Source of the DNA: M3007 sp031373665 | GTDB lineage: Bacteria > Bacteroidota > Bacteroidia > Chitinophagales > Saprospiraceae | Reading direction: 5' to 3' | Assembly (NCBI GenBank): GCA_031373665.1 | Contig: JANMMZ010000093.1 | Location: forward strand, 40,336-104,335 | Length of the DNA stretch: 64,000 nucleotides | Part shown: one piece after another, positions 1 through 9,349 of the stretch | Layout: each line of letters starts with the position of its first letter | How positions within the stretch are numbered: the stretch's first letter is position 1 | Notes under the pieces: generated by a model | Databases searched by the model: none | Seen by the model: the letters and a program-made list of their open reading frames with translations, nothing else | What the model was told of the DNA's origin: nothing | Position numbers and translations under genes: made by a program

Positions 1-838
1 CCTCTACCCTAATTTCGGTTTCGGATATTGGAAATCCAAAAATTTTGTACGGCAATTGTTTGTCGATACCTAAGCGACTCCGCAGTTCATAGGTGGCAAG
101 TTCTGTGATTCCACGCCGAACTTTTTCCTTTAGCAAACCATGAGAGGCACTAAAGTCAATAATTTCGGCTTTCTTTTTCAAACGATCCACCATAGGCCGC
201 AACCCTTCATTGATCGCCAATCCACAGGGCGTTTCCACATCCTTGCCTTTGGCCATGATGGTGCCATTGTTTGATTTGATGAGCGTGGCCATAATCTGGG
301 TTACAAAAAAACAGGTGTATTTGCCAGCTACTTCATTAAATACTTGCACTGCTTGGTTGGAGTTGTCATTGTACCAAGTCTCATACATACCTGCTGTAGT
401 GTCTTTGATAGCAGTGAAATCGTTATAGTACATGGATTTTAAATACTCATGGTGCTTGCGATACTCAGGCTCAAGTCGGCGTTTCAAACTATCAGGCAAT
501 GCCATTCGGTTGGAGACATGGTACAATAATGATACGTTGAAATTATAAACTAAATCATCAAATTCTTTGTGGTATCGAGCCGGATCAGATAGAATGCGCA
601 AGGCAGATTCTTCGTCAAGGTTTGGTTGAAAATCAGAAGGCACATATGTCATTCTGACTTCTTTTGGGTCTTGAAAAAGACCCAAAAGTCCGCCTCCGCC
701 TCCATTAGCAAACATTTTATATACGATGATACCCATGATACAAACCAAAGCAATTAATACCATTTGTTTGCCCATAGGGGCACTTCCTGACCCGCCGCTA
801 GGACTATTGTATGAGCCATCTGATTGACTTGTTGACAT
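1..838 (-). CDS. Single-pass membrane protein of unknown function (3' end beyond the window)
   Basis: Read on the minus strand from ATG at 838, the frame stays open to the left edge, giving at least 279 residues without a stop. The protein starts with a Ser/Gly-rich cytoplasmic stretch of about 22 residues, followed by one hydrophobic segment (about residues 24-44, core LIALVCIMGIIVY) and a Gly-rich hinge. The rest is soluble, rich in charged residues and probably extracytoplasmic. I do not recognise the family. The next gene upstream on the same strand is tgt, whose stop lies 30 bases away, so the two may be co-transcribed. The coding call rests on the long open frame, normal composition and good spacing; the function is unknown. 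Confidence 0.75.
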   Translation of the reverse strand, partial: MSTSQSDGSYNSPSGGSGSAPMGKQMVLIALVCIMGIIVYKMFANGGGGGLLGLFQDPKEVRMTYVPSDFQPNLDEESALRILSDPARYHKEFDDLVYNFNVSLLYHVSNRMALPDSLKRRLEPEYRKHHEYLKSMYYNDFTAIKDTTAGMYETWYNDNSNQAVQVFNEVAGKYTCFFVTQIMATLIKSNNGTIMAKGKDVETPCGLAINEGLRPMVDRLKKKAEIIDFSASHGLLKEKVRRGITELATYELRSRLGIDKQLPYKIFGFPISETEIRVE

Positions 839-868
839 ATAAATTATATTTATAAAATTTATAATTAA

Positions 869-1999
869 TCACAATTTATTTCCCACCTGAACCACCATGG
901 CGTCTTTCCAAGTTGAAAAATCGCCTTGGATAATGTGTTTTCGCGCTTCCTTCACCAGCCAGAGGTAAAAACCAAGATTTTGAAGGGTAGCCAGTTGCAT
1001 TCCTAGTATCTCATTGTTTACAAACAAGTGTCTCAAATAGGCGCGGCTGTGTATTTTACTGGTTTCAACACTACTTTCCGCATCAATAGGGTCAAAATTG
1101 GTTTTCCATTTAGCATTTTTAACGTGGATCACGCCTTGAGAGGTATAGACTACTCCATGCCTCGCATTTCGAGTTGGCAATACACAGTCAAACATATCAA
1201 TGCCCCTAGCGATGCACTCCAGAATATTTTGCGGGGTCCCTACACCCATCAGGTATCGAGGTTTATCCAAGGGTAGTATCTCTGTGACAATCTCAGTCAT
1301 CGCATACATTTCTTCGGCTGGCTCACCTACAGATAACCCGCCAATGGCATTACCTTCGCGCCCATATGAGCCAATGATCTCCGCAGATATTTTGCGCAAT
1401 TCGGGATAAGTGCTACCTTGCACAATCGGAAAAAGCGTCTGAGAATAGCCATAATGCGGCTCAGTGGAGTCAAAACGATCAATGCAGCGTTTCAGCCACC
1501 GATGCGTCATGTCTAAAGAGTTTTTTGCATATTTAAAATCACATGGATACGGCGTACACTCATCAAAAGCCATGATAATATCGGCACCAATAGTTCGTTG
1601 AATATCCATGACTCCCTCTGGGGTAAATACATGCTTAGAACCATCAATATGGCTTTGAAAAGTCACGCCCTCTTCCTTTATTTTGCGTGTGCCAGCCAGT
1701 GAATATACCTGATAACCACCACTATCGGTCAAGACCGGGCCTTTCCAACCATTGAACCCATGTATGCCTCCGGCTTGGCTCAATACGTCTAATCCCGGAC
1801 GCAGGTATAGGTGATACGTATTTCCAAGGCATATCTGTGCCTTGATCTCATCTCGCAACTCATGCTGGTGTACCGCCTTTACAGTAGCAGCCGTGCCTAC
1901 GGGCATAAATATCGGTGTTTCAATAACCCCGTGATCGGTCTCTATCAATCCAGCCCTGGCTCTTGTTTTCGAGTCAGTCTGATCTAATGTGAATTTCAT
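869..1999 (-). CDS. tgt: Queuine tRNA-ribosyltransferase (tRNA-guanine transglycosylase)
   Basis: Exchanges guanine 34 in the anticodon of GUN tRNAs for the queuosine precursor preQ1. The protein is 376 residues, normal for bacterial Tgt. The family landmarks are present: KTRARAG near the start, TPIFMPVGT, the LTDSGGYQV loop with the general-base Asp, GGLSVGEP for substrate recognition, and MFDCVLPTR with the nucleophile Asp at about residue 271. The zinc site is odd: the usual C-x-C-x2-C cluster before SRAYLRHL is absent, and residues about 303-325 hold no cysteine. I chose the ATG at 1999 over an in-frame ATG 36 bases upstream because it matches the family N-terminus and sits four bases after a TACCTTTG promoter element, suggesting a leaderless mRNA. 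Confidence 0.95.
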   Translation of the reverse strand: MKFTLDQTDSKTRARAGLIETDHGVIETPIFMPVGTAATVKAVHQHELRDEIKAQICLGNTYHLYLRPGLDVLSQAGGIHGFNGWKGPVLTDSGGYQVYSLAGTRKIKEEGVTFQSHIDGSKHVFTPEGVMDIQRTIGADIIMAFDECTPYPCDFKYAKNSLDMTHRWLKRCIDRFDSTEPHYGYSQTLFPIVQGSTYPELRKISAEIIGSYGREGNAIGGLSVGEPAEEMYAMTEIVTEILPLDKPRYLMGVGTPQNILECIARGIDMFDCVLPTRNARHGVVYTSQGVIHVKNAKWKTNFDPIDAESSVETSKIHSRAYLRHLFVNNEILGMQLATLQNLGFYLWLVKEARKHIIQGDFSTWKDAMVVQVGNKL

Positions 2000-2003
2000 G
2001 AGG

Positions 2004-2036
2004 CAAAGGTACAATGGAATGATTTGATTTGTCAAT
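2004..2036 (-). promoter_or_regulatory. Bacteroidota-type promoter of tgt
   Basis: On the minus strand, ATTG at 2036-2033 is followed 21 bases later by TACCTTTG (2011-2004), matching the TTG / TAnnTTTG pattern. Only four bases separate it from the ATG, so transcription should begin at or very near the start codon. Confidence 0.6.
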
Positions 2037-2374
2037 AATATTCACGAAACATACTATCTGATGACTCATATTTATGACTATCATACCAAAAAAATAAAAA
2101 ATAGTATAAAAATAAAATATTTAGTGCAGAAATTTCAAATATTTAAAATATTTAAAATCAGTGATTTAAAAAATTATTTTTAAAAAATACCACCGACTGG
2201 CAAAATTTAACGTGTTTTTTTGATACATGATAGATACAATTAGTTGTACATTTATCACGAGTTTTTTTCAGGGTTTCCTGTAATCCGGTATTGACATACC
2301 ATGTCAGCACACACACATTCCGTGTTCATCTCGTGAAGTATTAGGACTTTTAACCAATCATTTATTCGTACCGG
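2037..2374. promoter_or_regulatory. AT-rich divergent intergenic region with an operator-like dyad
   Basis: No gene is visible here. Positions about 2085-2200 are extremely AT-rich, with repeated AAATATTT-like blocks. At 2292-2306 there is a perfect dyad, TGACAT-acc-ATGTCA, about 70 bases upstream of the adhesin start; it looks like a protein-binding site, but no regulator can be named. Confidence 0.4.
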
Positions 2375-5300
2375 ATGGATAAGATCGTACGCATTTTATT
2401 GAAACTAGTGCCCAGCACAGTTATCGCTCTATTGACAAGCCCAATAGCCTTTGCCCAAATGCAGGTAACAGGTGGCAATGTCCTCCCTTACACTCCCCAA
2501 AATCTGATCTCCAATATATTTCTCGGAGAAGGGGTTGAAGTAACCAACATTACCTACAATGGCGTTTCGAGTGCCGTTGGCTACTTTTCAAATGCCAATA
2601 ATGTCGTTGGTATTGATAGAGGTATCGTATTGACCACAGGCAGGGTTGAATCTACTACTGGACCATTTCCAGATGTAGGCTGTGACGAAGTAGGCATGGA
2701 GCAGGCATCAGTTGACAACAGTAGCAATGCCAATGATAATGACCTAGAAAACTTGACTACCTCTACTTTGAATGATGTGGCAGTGTATAGCATTACGTTT
2801 GTGCCGACCTCTGATACGCTTCGATTTCGATACTGCTTTGGATCAGAAGAGTATCCCGAATACTCTTGTACCCAATACAATGACGTATTTGGATTTTTTA
2901 TTCAAGGCCCCGGCTACCCTACCCCCACCAATATTGCTATCATACCGGGTACGAATCTGCCTGTTACTATAAACAACATCCATCCGCCCAATCCACCAAA
3001 TTGTTCCACAGGCGACAATATGCAATACTTTAACAGCAACTTACTAAGCAATGTACAGCCTGTTTATGATGGGTTTACAGATGTATTCACCGCCCAAGCC
3101 ATCGTAGTGCCTTGCCAGCAATACACCATAAAATTGGCTATTGCTGATGTTTCGGATGGAGTTTGGGATTCTGGAGTATTTTTGGAGGCCAAAAGTTTTG
3201 GCACCGGCTCCTTGCGTATCGAAGCCACCACCGTCAGCGGAGATGGTACTGTCACTGAAGGCTGTGCTAGTGGAAGTATAAAATTCACAATACCTAGCCC
3301 TGCACTTCAAGATATTCCAATTGACTTTAATTTATGGGGTACTGCAACAAATGGTACAGATTATGCACCTATCCCTACCACTTTGGTCATTCCAGCGGGG
3401 CAACAAGAGATCTCAATCAATGTTGTTGGGTTTGAAGACAATATGGCTGAGATTCCAGAGTATATCGCCATAGACGTACAAAGGGATCCTTGCAATAGGG
3501 ACACCATTTATATGTATATCCGTGACAATACGATGAAGGCGCCCGAATTGATCTCTGATTCCACGGTTTGTGAAGGGTCGCAGCCTTTGATTTTAGATGC
3601 GACTGTACCAGTACCATTACCACCACCACCCGTATTCTCCAATACTACTGATTTTTCTATTGCACCAACTGGTACGGCTGTTTTTTCACCCATCAATGTA
3701 TTTGGGGTACAGCCTTCCAAACTTGCTGATGGAGTTATTCGTTCTGTATGTATGAATATTACCCATGCTTGGGACGACGACTTAGACATATTTTTGATCT
3801 CTCCAAGTGGACAGTTTATTCAATTGACTACTGATAATGGTCAAGATGGAAATAATTATTCCAATACCTGTTTCACACCACTTGCAGTCAATCCTATTGT
3901 ACCCGTTGGTGCTACTTACGCGCCTGCATCAGCAACTCCATTTACAGGCGACTGGAAACCCGAAGGTATTTGGTCTGATCTTTGGGACGGCAATTACAAT
4001 ACCAATGGAGCATGGAAACTGCAACTTATAGACGACTCTAATGGTTTTGTTGGAACTTTAAACGATTGGAGTATCACCTTTGAGCCGCTATACGAGATTA
4101 CTTACACCTGGCTTCCAACTACTGGAGTAGCCTGCCCAACCTGCCCTATCACCACCATAGATGCAACTACTAGTACTACTTACGCAGTATTTGCTACCGA
4201 CTCTTATGGTTGTGTCATGATGGATAGCGTCAGGATAGAGGTTAAAGAGTTAGAAGCCAATATTGATTCATCAAAGAACATCACTTGTTTTGGTCAAACT
4301 GACGGAGTAGCCTCTGTAGAATTGACGGCTTCTACTGGCAATGTTACTTACTTATGGAGTGATCCAGCAGCACAAACTACCAATATAGCCACTGGGTTGT
4401 CAGCAGGTACTTACACCTGCTTTATCAACGACGATATTGGCTGCACGCTAACCCAAACAGTTATTATTGAAGAACCTGCTGAACTATTGACTGAAACCGT
4501 ACCAGTGGATATTGTTTGCTATAACCAGCCTACAGGGATCGTAGCAAGCATGGTTGCTGGAGGTACTGCTCCTTACAATTATCTTTGGAGCAACGGTGCT
4601 ATTACTGCCACCTTAAACAATGTTTTGGCCAACACTTATACCGTCACCGTCACAGATGCCAGTGGCTGTATCGGTACAAGCAGTGCCAGTGTGGGTCAGT
4701 CTCCTGTCTTCGCTGCTATACTGGATAGTTCACCTACTGATTGCAATGGAGGAGCCAATGGCTCCTCCATTGCTCAACCTACTGGAGGCGTACCACCATA
4801 TGCCTATCTTTGGGATGATCCTAGTGCTCAAACGACACAAACCGCACTCAACCTTAGTTCTGGCACTTACAATGTTACCGTCACTGATGCCTTGGGATGT
4901 ACGACCATACAAAATACACAAATCACCGAACCCGATCTATTGCAATCTCAAGCGGTAGTTCAGCAAGTCAAATGTTTTGGAGCCGCTACTGGAAACATAA
5001 CAGTGCAGTATAGTGGAGGCCAACTGCCTTATAAATATATTTGGAGCACTGGAGAGACAACAGCCAACTTGATCAATAAAATTGCTGGGACTTACACCGT
5101 CATACTGACAGATGCCAATAACTGCACGCATACCGATGCGTATATATTGACAGAACCACCAGTGCTTGGTCTTTGGCCTACTGAAGTGCCTGTAAAATGT
5201 CACGGAAATAGTGATGGCAGTTTGAGCGTAATTTCTACAGGTGGAACTGGAGGGCATTCTTATGTCTGGACGGGGCCCAATAACTTGAATAAAACAGGCC

Positions 5301-7129
5301 CAGAAATCAACAACCTCTTTGCGGGGGCTTATCAAGTAGTAGGCACTGATGCCAATGGGTGTACAACCACTGAATTGATCAATGTAACCCAGCCTTTAGC
5401 ACCATTGGCGTTAAATTTGCCAGAAATTGCAGATACGATCTGCTTTGGAGCAACTAATGGCACGGCTCGTGTAGAACCCAATGGCGGCACTTTACCATAT
5501 ACTTATCAGTGGGATGCCAATAATCAAACAACCCAAACAGCCACTGACCTAGCGCTCAATTTTTATGCAGTCACTGTCACGGATGCTAATAATTGTACCC
5601 AGACGGCCACCACTTTCATACAACAAAAACAAGCCGTATTTGCACTGGCAACTTCCATAGCACCTACCTGCCATGATGGCAGCAATGGAACAGCCGAAGT
5701 GATCCGAATATATTATGGTGCTGATTCGGCCAATGTTGCTGATTTCACCTATCGCTGGAGTACAACACCTGCACAGTCTTCACGTATTGCCACAGGATTA
5801 ACGGCTGATCAATCATACACCGTCACGGCTACTGATGCCCAAGGCTGCACCGATGAATATACCGTGTTGGTTGAAAATCAGTTTTTATTGGAACCCACGA
5901 TAAAGGACTCCGCGCCTGTGAAATGTAATGGTGATAGCACCGGCTGGGCAGAAGTAGAGGCCATCGGTGGCAACACTCCATACCAATGGTTCTGGAATGC
6001 TGGGCCTAATGGTCAGACTGGACCAAGGGCAGAAAATCTCGCAGCAGGCATCTATCAGGTAACGGTTACGGATGCTACTGGCTGCACTACTAGAACCTTT
6101 GTGGAGATCAAAGAGCCTACAAAATTGCTCAGTACATTGACTCAAATACCTGTAAATTGTTTCGGTGAAAGCAGCGGAAAGGCAAGGGCTTTGGCCAATG
6201 GTGGCGTGTCACCTTACCAATATATTTGGTGGAACGGCACGGTCGCGCCAGAAATAAAAGATCTATCAGCAGGTCTGGTCGGATTGAGTATTACAGATGC
6301 TAATGGTTGTATCAAACTGGACTCTATCAATGTCATACAACCAGAAAACCCTGTAAGTGGTGTTGTAGAAATAAGAGAACCCAAGTGCCACGGTGGGCGT
6401 GATGGTCAAATAACCATACAAGGCTCTGGCGGCACGGCTCCGTATCGCTATGGATTGGATAGTAAAGACTGGAATGGATCAAATGTCCAGATTGGATTGA
6501 CCTCTGGTTTTTACACACCCAAACTGATTGACAAAAATGGGTGTTCATTAGTATTGCCCCCGCTTGAAGTAGGCCAACCAGATCCGTTATCTGTTGACTT
6601 AGGCATAGATATGACCATTGAATTGGGTCAAAATACCGACCTATTGGCTGTCACGAATGGAGGCAGGGGTGATATGGCTTATACTTGGACTCCCGCATCA
6701 GATAGTGTTTGGTTGAGTTGCTTGGATTGTGTGAATCCATCAGTCATTAACCTCCTGTTCCAGCATGAGTTTACCGTTGCAGTAAAAGACTCTGTTGGCT
6801 GTATAGCCCGAGATGAGATCATTATCATGCTTGAAAAGCCGCGCAGGGTATTTGTTCCGACGGGATTTACGCCCAATGGCGACCAAACCAATGATATTCT
6901 TTTGACACACGGCCAAAAGAATACCAAAGTCTTGAATTTTAGGATTTACGACCGCTGGGGAGAACTTGTCTATGAAGCCAAAAACTTCTTGCTCAATGAC
7001 GTATCGGGATGGGATGGAACGTTCCGGGGCAAACCCGCTGATCCGGGTGTATTTGTATGGCTTTTAGAAGTAGAATATATGGATGGTGCCCAAGAAGTAT
7101 TCAGGGGCAATACAACCTTAATTAGGTAA
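2375..7129 (+). CDS. Giant SprB-repeat surface adhesin with gliding-type T9SS C-terminal domain
   Basis: A 1584-residue secreted surface protein. It has a signal peptide (residues 1-28, ending AFAQ), then a choice-of-anchor L-type domain (about 35-270, with GIVLTTG and FGSEEYPEY). A Calx-beta-like module (about 278-385, ATNGTDYAP) is followed by a P/Homo-B-like domain (about 421-567, HAWDDDLDIFLISPSG and TFTGDWKPEG-type features). Ten SprB-type repeats of about 80 residues occupy about 634-1400, each opening with a C-x-G-x2-x-G motif and closing with GTY-x-VTVTDA-x-GC. The gliding-associated C-terminal domain (about 1492-1584) contains GFTPNGD and YDRWGELVY. Export through the T9SS and a role in adhesion or gliding follow from the family. 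The gene stands alone and converges with the next gene 16 bases away. Confidence is high for architecture, lower for exact role. Confidence 0.92.
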   Translation: MDKIVRILLKLVPSTVIALLTSPIAFAQMQVTGGNVLPYTPQNLISNIFLGEGVEVTNITYNGVSSAVGYFSNANNVVGIDRGIVLTTGRVESTTGPFPDVGCDEVGMEQASVDNSSNANDNDLENLTTSTLNDVAVYSITFVPTSDTLRFRYCFGSEEYPEYSCTQYNDVFGFFIQGPGYPTPTNIAIIPGTNLPVTINNIHPPNPPNCSTGDNMQYFNSNLLSNVQPVYDGFTDVFTAQAIVVPCQQYTIKLAIADVSDGVWDSGVFLEAKSFGTGSLRIEATTVSGDGTVTEGCASGSIKFTIPSPALQDIPIDFNLWGTATNGTDYAPIPTTLVIPAGQQEISINVVGFEDNMAEIPEYIAIDVQRDPCNRDTIYMYIRDNTMKAPELISDSTVCEGSQPLILDATVPVPLPPPPVFSNTTDFSIAPTGTAVFSPINVFGVQPSKLADGVIRSVCMNITHAWDDDLDIFLISPSGQFIQLTTDNGQDGNNYSNTCFTPLAVNPIVPVGATYAPASATPFTGDWKPEGIWSDLWDGNYNTNGAWKLQLIDDSNGFVGTLNDWSITFEPLYEITYTWLPTTGVACPTCPITTIDATTSTTYAVFATDSYGCVMMDSVRIEVKELEANIDSSKNITCFGQTDGVASVELTASTGNVTYLWSDPAAQTTNIATGLSAGTYTCFINDDIGCTLTQTVIIEEPAELLTETVPVDIVCYNQPTGIVASMVAGGTAPYNYLWSNGAITATLNNVLANTYTVTVTDASGCIGTSSASVGQSPVFAAILDSSPTDCNGGANGSSIAQPTGGVPPYAYLWDDPSAQTTQTALNLSSGTYNVTVTDALGCTTIQNTQITEPDLLQSQAVVQQVKCFGAATGNITVQYSGGQLPYKYIWSTGETTANLINKIAGTYTVILTDANNCTHTDAYILTEPPVLGLWPTEVPVKCHGNSDGSLSVISTGGTGGHSYVWTGPNNLNKTGPEINNLFAGAYQVVGTDANGCTTTELINVTQPLAPLALNLPEIADTICFGATNGTARVEPNGGTLPYTYQWDANNQTTQTATDLALNFYAVTVTDANNCTQTATTFIQQKQAVFALATSIAPTCHDGSNGTAEVIRIYYGADSANVADFTYRWSTTPAQSSRIATGLTADQSYTVTATDAQGCTDEYTVLVENQFLLEPTIKDSAPVKCNGDSTGWAEVEAIGGNTPYQWFWNAGPNGQTGPRAENLAAGIYQVTVTDATGCTTRTFVEIKEPTKLLSTLTQIPVNCFGESSGKARALANGGVSPYQYIWWNGTVAPEIKDLSAGLVGLSITDANGCIKLDSINVIQPENPVSGVVEIREPKCHGGRDGQITIQGSGGTAPYRYGLDSKDWNGSNVQIGLTSGFYTPKLIDKNGCSLVLPPLEVGQPDPLSVDLGIDMTIELGQNTDLLAVTNGGRGDMAYTWTPASDSVWLSCLDCVNPSVINLLFQHEFTVAVKDSVGCIARDEIIIMLEKPRRVFVPTGFTPNGDQTNDILLTHGQKNTKVLNFRIYDRWGELVYEAKNFLLNDVSGWDGTFRGKPADPGVFVWLLEVEYMDGAQEVFRGNTTLIR
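4743..4773 (+). repeat. Perfect 14-bp hairpin inside SprB repeat 3
   Basis: GCAATGGAGGAGCC (4743-4756), a three-base spacer, then its exact reverse complement (4760-4773). It lies inside the adhesin coding sequence at about residue 790 and encodes the NGGANGSSIA stretch at the start of the third SprB repeat. Confidence 0.85.
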
Positions 7130-7145
7130 TGGTTTAGTCGTTTTA

Positions 7146-8300
7146 CTAAAATTCTCCGCTGGCTCCACCGCCACCAAATTGGCCGCCGCCCATCTTGTCA
7201 TTCGAGGTGGGCGGTGTCATTCCTGTCGGAATGCTTGAGACTGTATGTTCCAATATTCGTTCCTCCAACCGTTGCAAAGTTGATATTTTTTGATCGCGGT
7301 CATATGCAAACCGAGAATTATGGTCTTTCAGGTACTTTATAGCAACATAAGCACCTACGAACAACACAATACCGCCGAGGGTCATAAACCATGAAAATGG
7401 CATGACATCAAAGTAAAAACGCACCGTGCAAACGGCTGCTACTACCAATATCAACCCAATATCTAGGAGGATTCTATCATTTCGGAGGAGGCCAAAGTAA
7501 ATATATCCAAAGGGTATAAGCATCGTAAATATCCAGAAAACAACGCCAAATGGCATGAAAGAGACTTTGATATCAATGTTGCCTTCATTCACCATCCAGT
7601 AATTTCCAGCCGCATAAAAAACACACAGTGACAATAGTTCTACGATCTGCATGATTCCATCCCAATGCCGCCAGGTTGTCTTTTTTTGGCCTTGCACAAC
7701 GAATAGATATACGCCCGCCGACACAACCATAGTTGATAATGAGAAAATCAGCACTTGATTGTCAAAAAGTAAATCTAGTGTGTGCAAGAGCATGGCGATC
7801 AAGCACCCAAAAGCAGCAGCAGCCACTATACGATCTAAATATCGGATGGCTGCTACCAATAATATTGGAAAAGCCATCGCGAATCCTTGCAAGGGTGTAT
7901 CAAGACTCAAGGTCATATAAAGACCCAAGGTCAAGAATCCCAATCCAAAATACAACAACATATCATCAATACCTGAAGCATAATGATGCGCCTTGCGAAT
8001 ACTCCAAAATTCAAGAACTGTCAAGCAAAGGATACCGAAACAAACACTGCCACCCCGATCATACGAAAGGATAGAATCGCCAAGAATCAAACAAAAAAGC
8101 CCAAAAGCGGCTCCAATTAACAAGGCAGAAAAAACGCTTAATCCTAAGCGCACAAAAGGATTTGGGGTATAAAACCCAGAAGGATACTGATCTTTGATGG
8201 AAGCATATTTCTCAGGAGTGATGAGGTCATCATCATACCATCCTTCGGCATGATCGCGCACTGAAAGTGCTTCTAGCCAGACGTTGTTATATGCTATCAT
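7146..8300 (-). CDS. Multi-spanning membrane protein with glycine-rich tail
   Basis: A 384-residue integral membrane protein. It has a soluble N-terminus of about 55 residues (with DDDLITPEKYASIKDQY), then about ten hydrophobic segments up to residue 320. A charged helix (DRDQKISTLQRLEERILEH) follows, and the protein ends in GGGQFGGGGASGEF. The tail resembles those of TPM-domain and DUF2207 membrane proteins, but the body does not obviously belong to either. Its start overlaps the end of the upstream DUF2157-like gene by 14 bases, so the two are translationally coupled and probably form a complex or pathway. The substrate or role is unknown. Confidence 0.85.
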   Translation of the reverse strand: MIAYNNVWLEALSVRDHAEGWYDDDLITPEKYASIKDQYPSGFYTPNPFVRLGLSVFSALLIGAAFGLFCLILGDSILSYDRGGSVCFGILCLTVLEFWSIRKAHHYASGIDDMLLYFGLGFLTLGLYMTLSLDTPLQGFAMAFPILLVAAIRYLDRIVAAAAFGCLIAMLLHTLDLLFDNQVLIFSLSTMVVSAGVYLFVVQGQKKTTWRHWDGIMQIVELLSLCVFYAAGNYWMVNEGNIDIKVSFMPFGVVFWIFTMLIPFGYIYFGLLRNDRILLDIGLILVVAAVCTVRFYFDVMPFSWFMTLGGIVLFVGAYVAIKYLKDHNSRFAYDRDQKISTLQRLEERILEHTVSSIPTGMTPPTSNDKMGGGQFGGGGASGEF

Positions 8301-9249
8301 TGGGAGTATCTTTTAATATGCGTTTGAAATTGTAGAGAAACCAAATAACCAGGCCACAAGTCAGTATAAAATACAAGAAATAGAACATGCTATCATTCGC
8401 ACTAATGGCCTTAAAAATCAAATAAGTCACCCCTATATATCCATATAGTAAGGAAACAATTAGGAAATATAGCGAATCATGAGCCCGTGCCTCTACATAC
8501 GAAAGATAGGCCGCTCCTATAAGTACTGGAAAATAAAACAATGGTTGTTCCAAGACAATGATACCAGCCAAACTCGAAACCATCAACAAGTGAATGCTAA
8601 AATTGAGGTAACTGAAATCAAAATGCTGTTTCCAATCCTTTTTTCTACTCACCAAAGCAGCGGCGCCCAATATAAGACCCAATGCTACCCCCGTGATTAC
8701 CAAGGTTTGGCTATGAAAATCATTATTGGCAAACAATGTTCTTGGTGTCACTGTGATGCCTACCCAAGAGGATAGTGCGACGATAGCCAAAGACAAAACT
8801 CCTCGGTGGTCAAACCAATAGGCGAGTCCAAAAAACAAAACCGTAGGTATAAAAGTAGCCAACCCATAACGGGTACCAAAAAACTGATATTGGTACTGTA
8901 AATAACCTTCCAAGATTAAAAAACTAAAGCAGCCCAACAATAAGATATAGTCAAAGTATGGAGTAGGACTGCCCACGTAAGCCCAAGAAAAGGCTTTTTG
9001 ATGCTTGACTGCGTACCAAAAACACGCCCCACACAAGGCTGCGATCAGAGCAATGATCACACTATGACCAATCGTATCAATGTGTTCGTAGATGAGCGTC
9101 CCCAAGCCTATATTCAGCAATATAACCCCTAAATACAGCAAGGTCATAAGTTCCCAGCGAACGGAAAAAGGCTGGTTGGATTCTCCTTGCTTGATAAGGT
9201 CGGCCTCTTCGGGACTTAGTATCCCTTTTTTGATGAGATTGTTTAGCAT
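8287..9249 (-). CDS. DUF2157-like membrane protein
   Basis: A 320-residue protein whose N-terminus (LIKKGILSPEEADLI) is the short soluble helix found at the start of DUF2157 proteins. About nine or ten transmembrane segments follow (first at about 34-56, GVILLNIGLGTLIY). The function of the family is unknown. It is the first gene of a two-gene unit with the 384-residue membrane protein, whose start codon lies inside its 3' end. A terminator lies between this gene and the PspA-like gene upstream, so the pair probably has its own promoter. Confidence 0.8.
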   Translation of the reverse strand: MLNNLIKKGILSPEEADLIKQGESNQPFSVRWELMTLLYLGVILLNIGLGTLIYEHIDTIGHSVIIALIAALCGACFWYAVKHQKAFSWAYVGSPTPYFDYILLLGCFSFLILEGYLQYQYQFFGTRYGLATFIPTVLFFGLAYWFDHRGVLSLAIVALSSWVGITVTPRTLFANNDFHSQTLVITGVALGLILGAAALVSRKKDWKQHFDFSYLNFSIHLLMVSSLAGIIVLEQPLFYFPVLIGAAYLSYVEARAHDSLYFLIVSLLYGYIGVTYLIFKAISANDSMFYFLYFILTCGLVIWFLYNFKRILKDTPNDSI

Positions 9250-9280
9250 AATTGCGAATAGGTGATAGGTAACTTTAAGG

Positions 9281-9323
9281 CAAAAAGGGTATATGTCAGC
9301 AATATCTCGCCGTCATATACCCC
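9281..9323 (-). terminator. Rho-independent terminator after the PspA-like operon
   Basis: Read on the minus strand, GGGTATATG (9322-9314) pairs with CATATACCC (9295-9287) across an 18-base loop, and the second arm is followed directly by a T-run (TTTTTG). It lies just after the stop of the 343-residue gene and separates the two transcription units. Confidence 0.75.
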
Positions 9324-9349
9324 AACTATGATCTTACAATAAAGTATGT

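Noticed and set aside
2375..7129. Ten repeats considered as a possible CRISPR-like or DNA tandem array
   Set aside because: The repeats are conserved at protein level (about 80 residues) and diverged in DNA; they are SprB modules. No CRISPR array was seen in the window.
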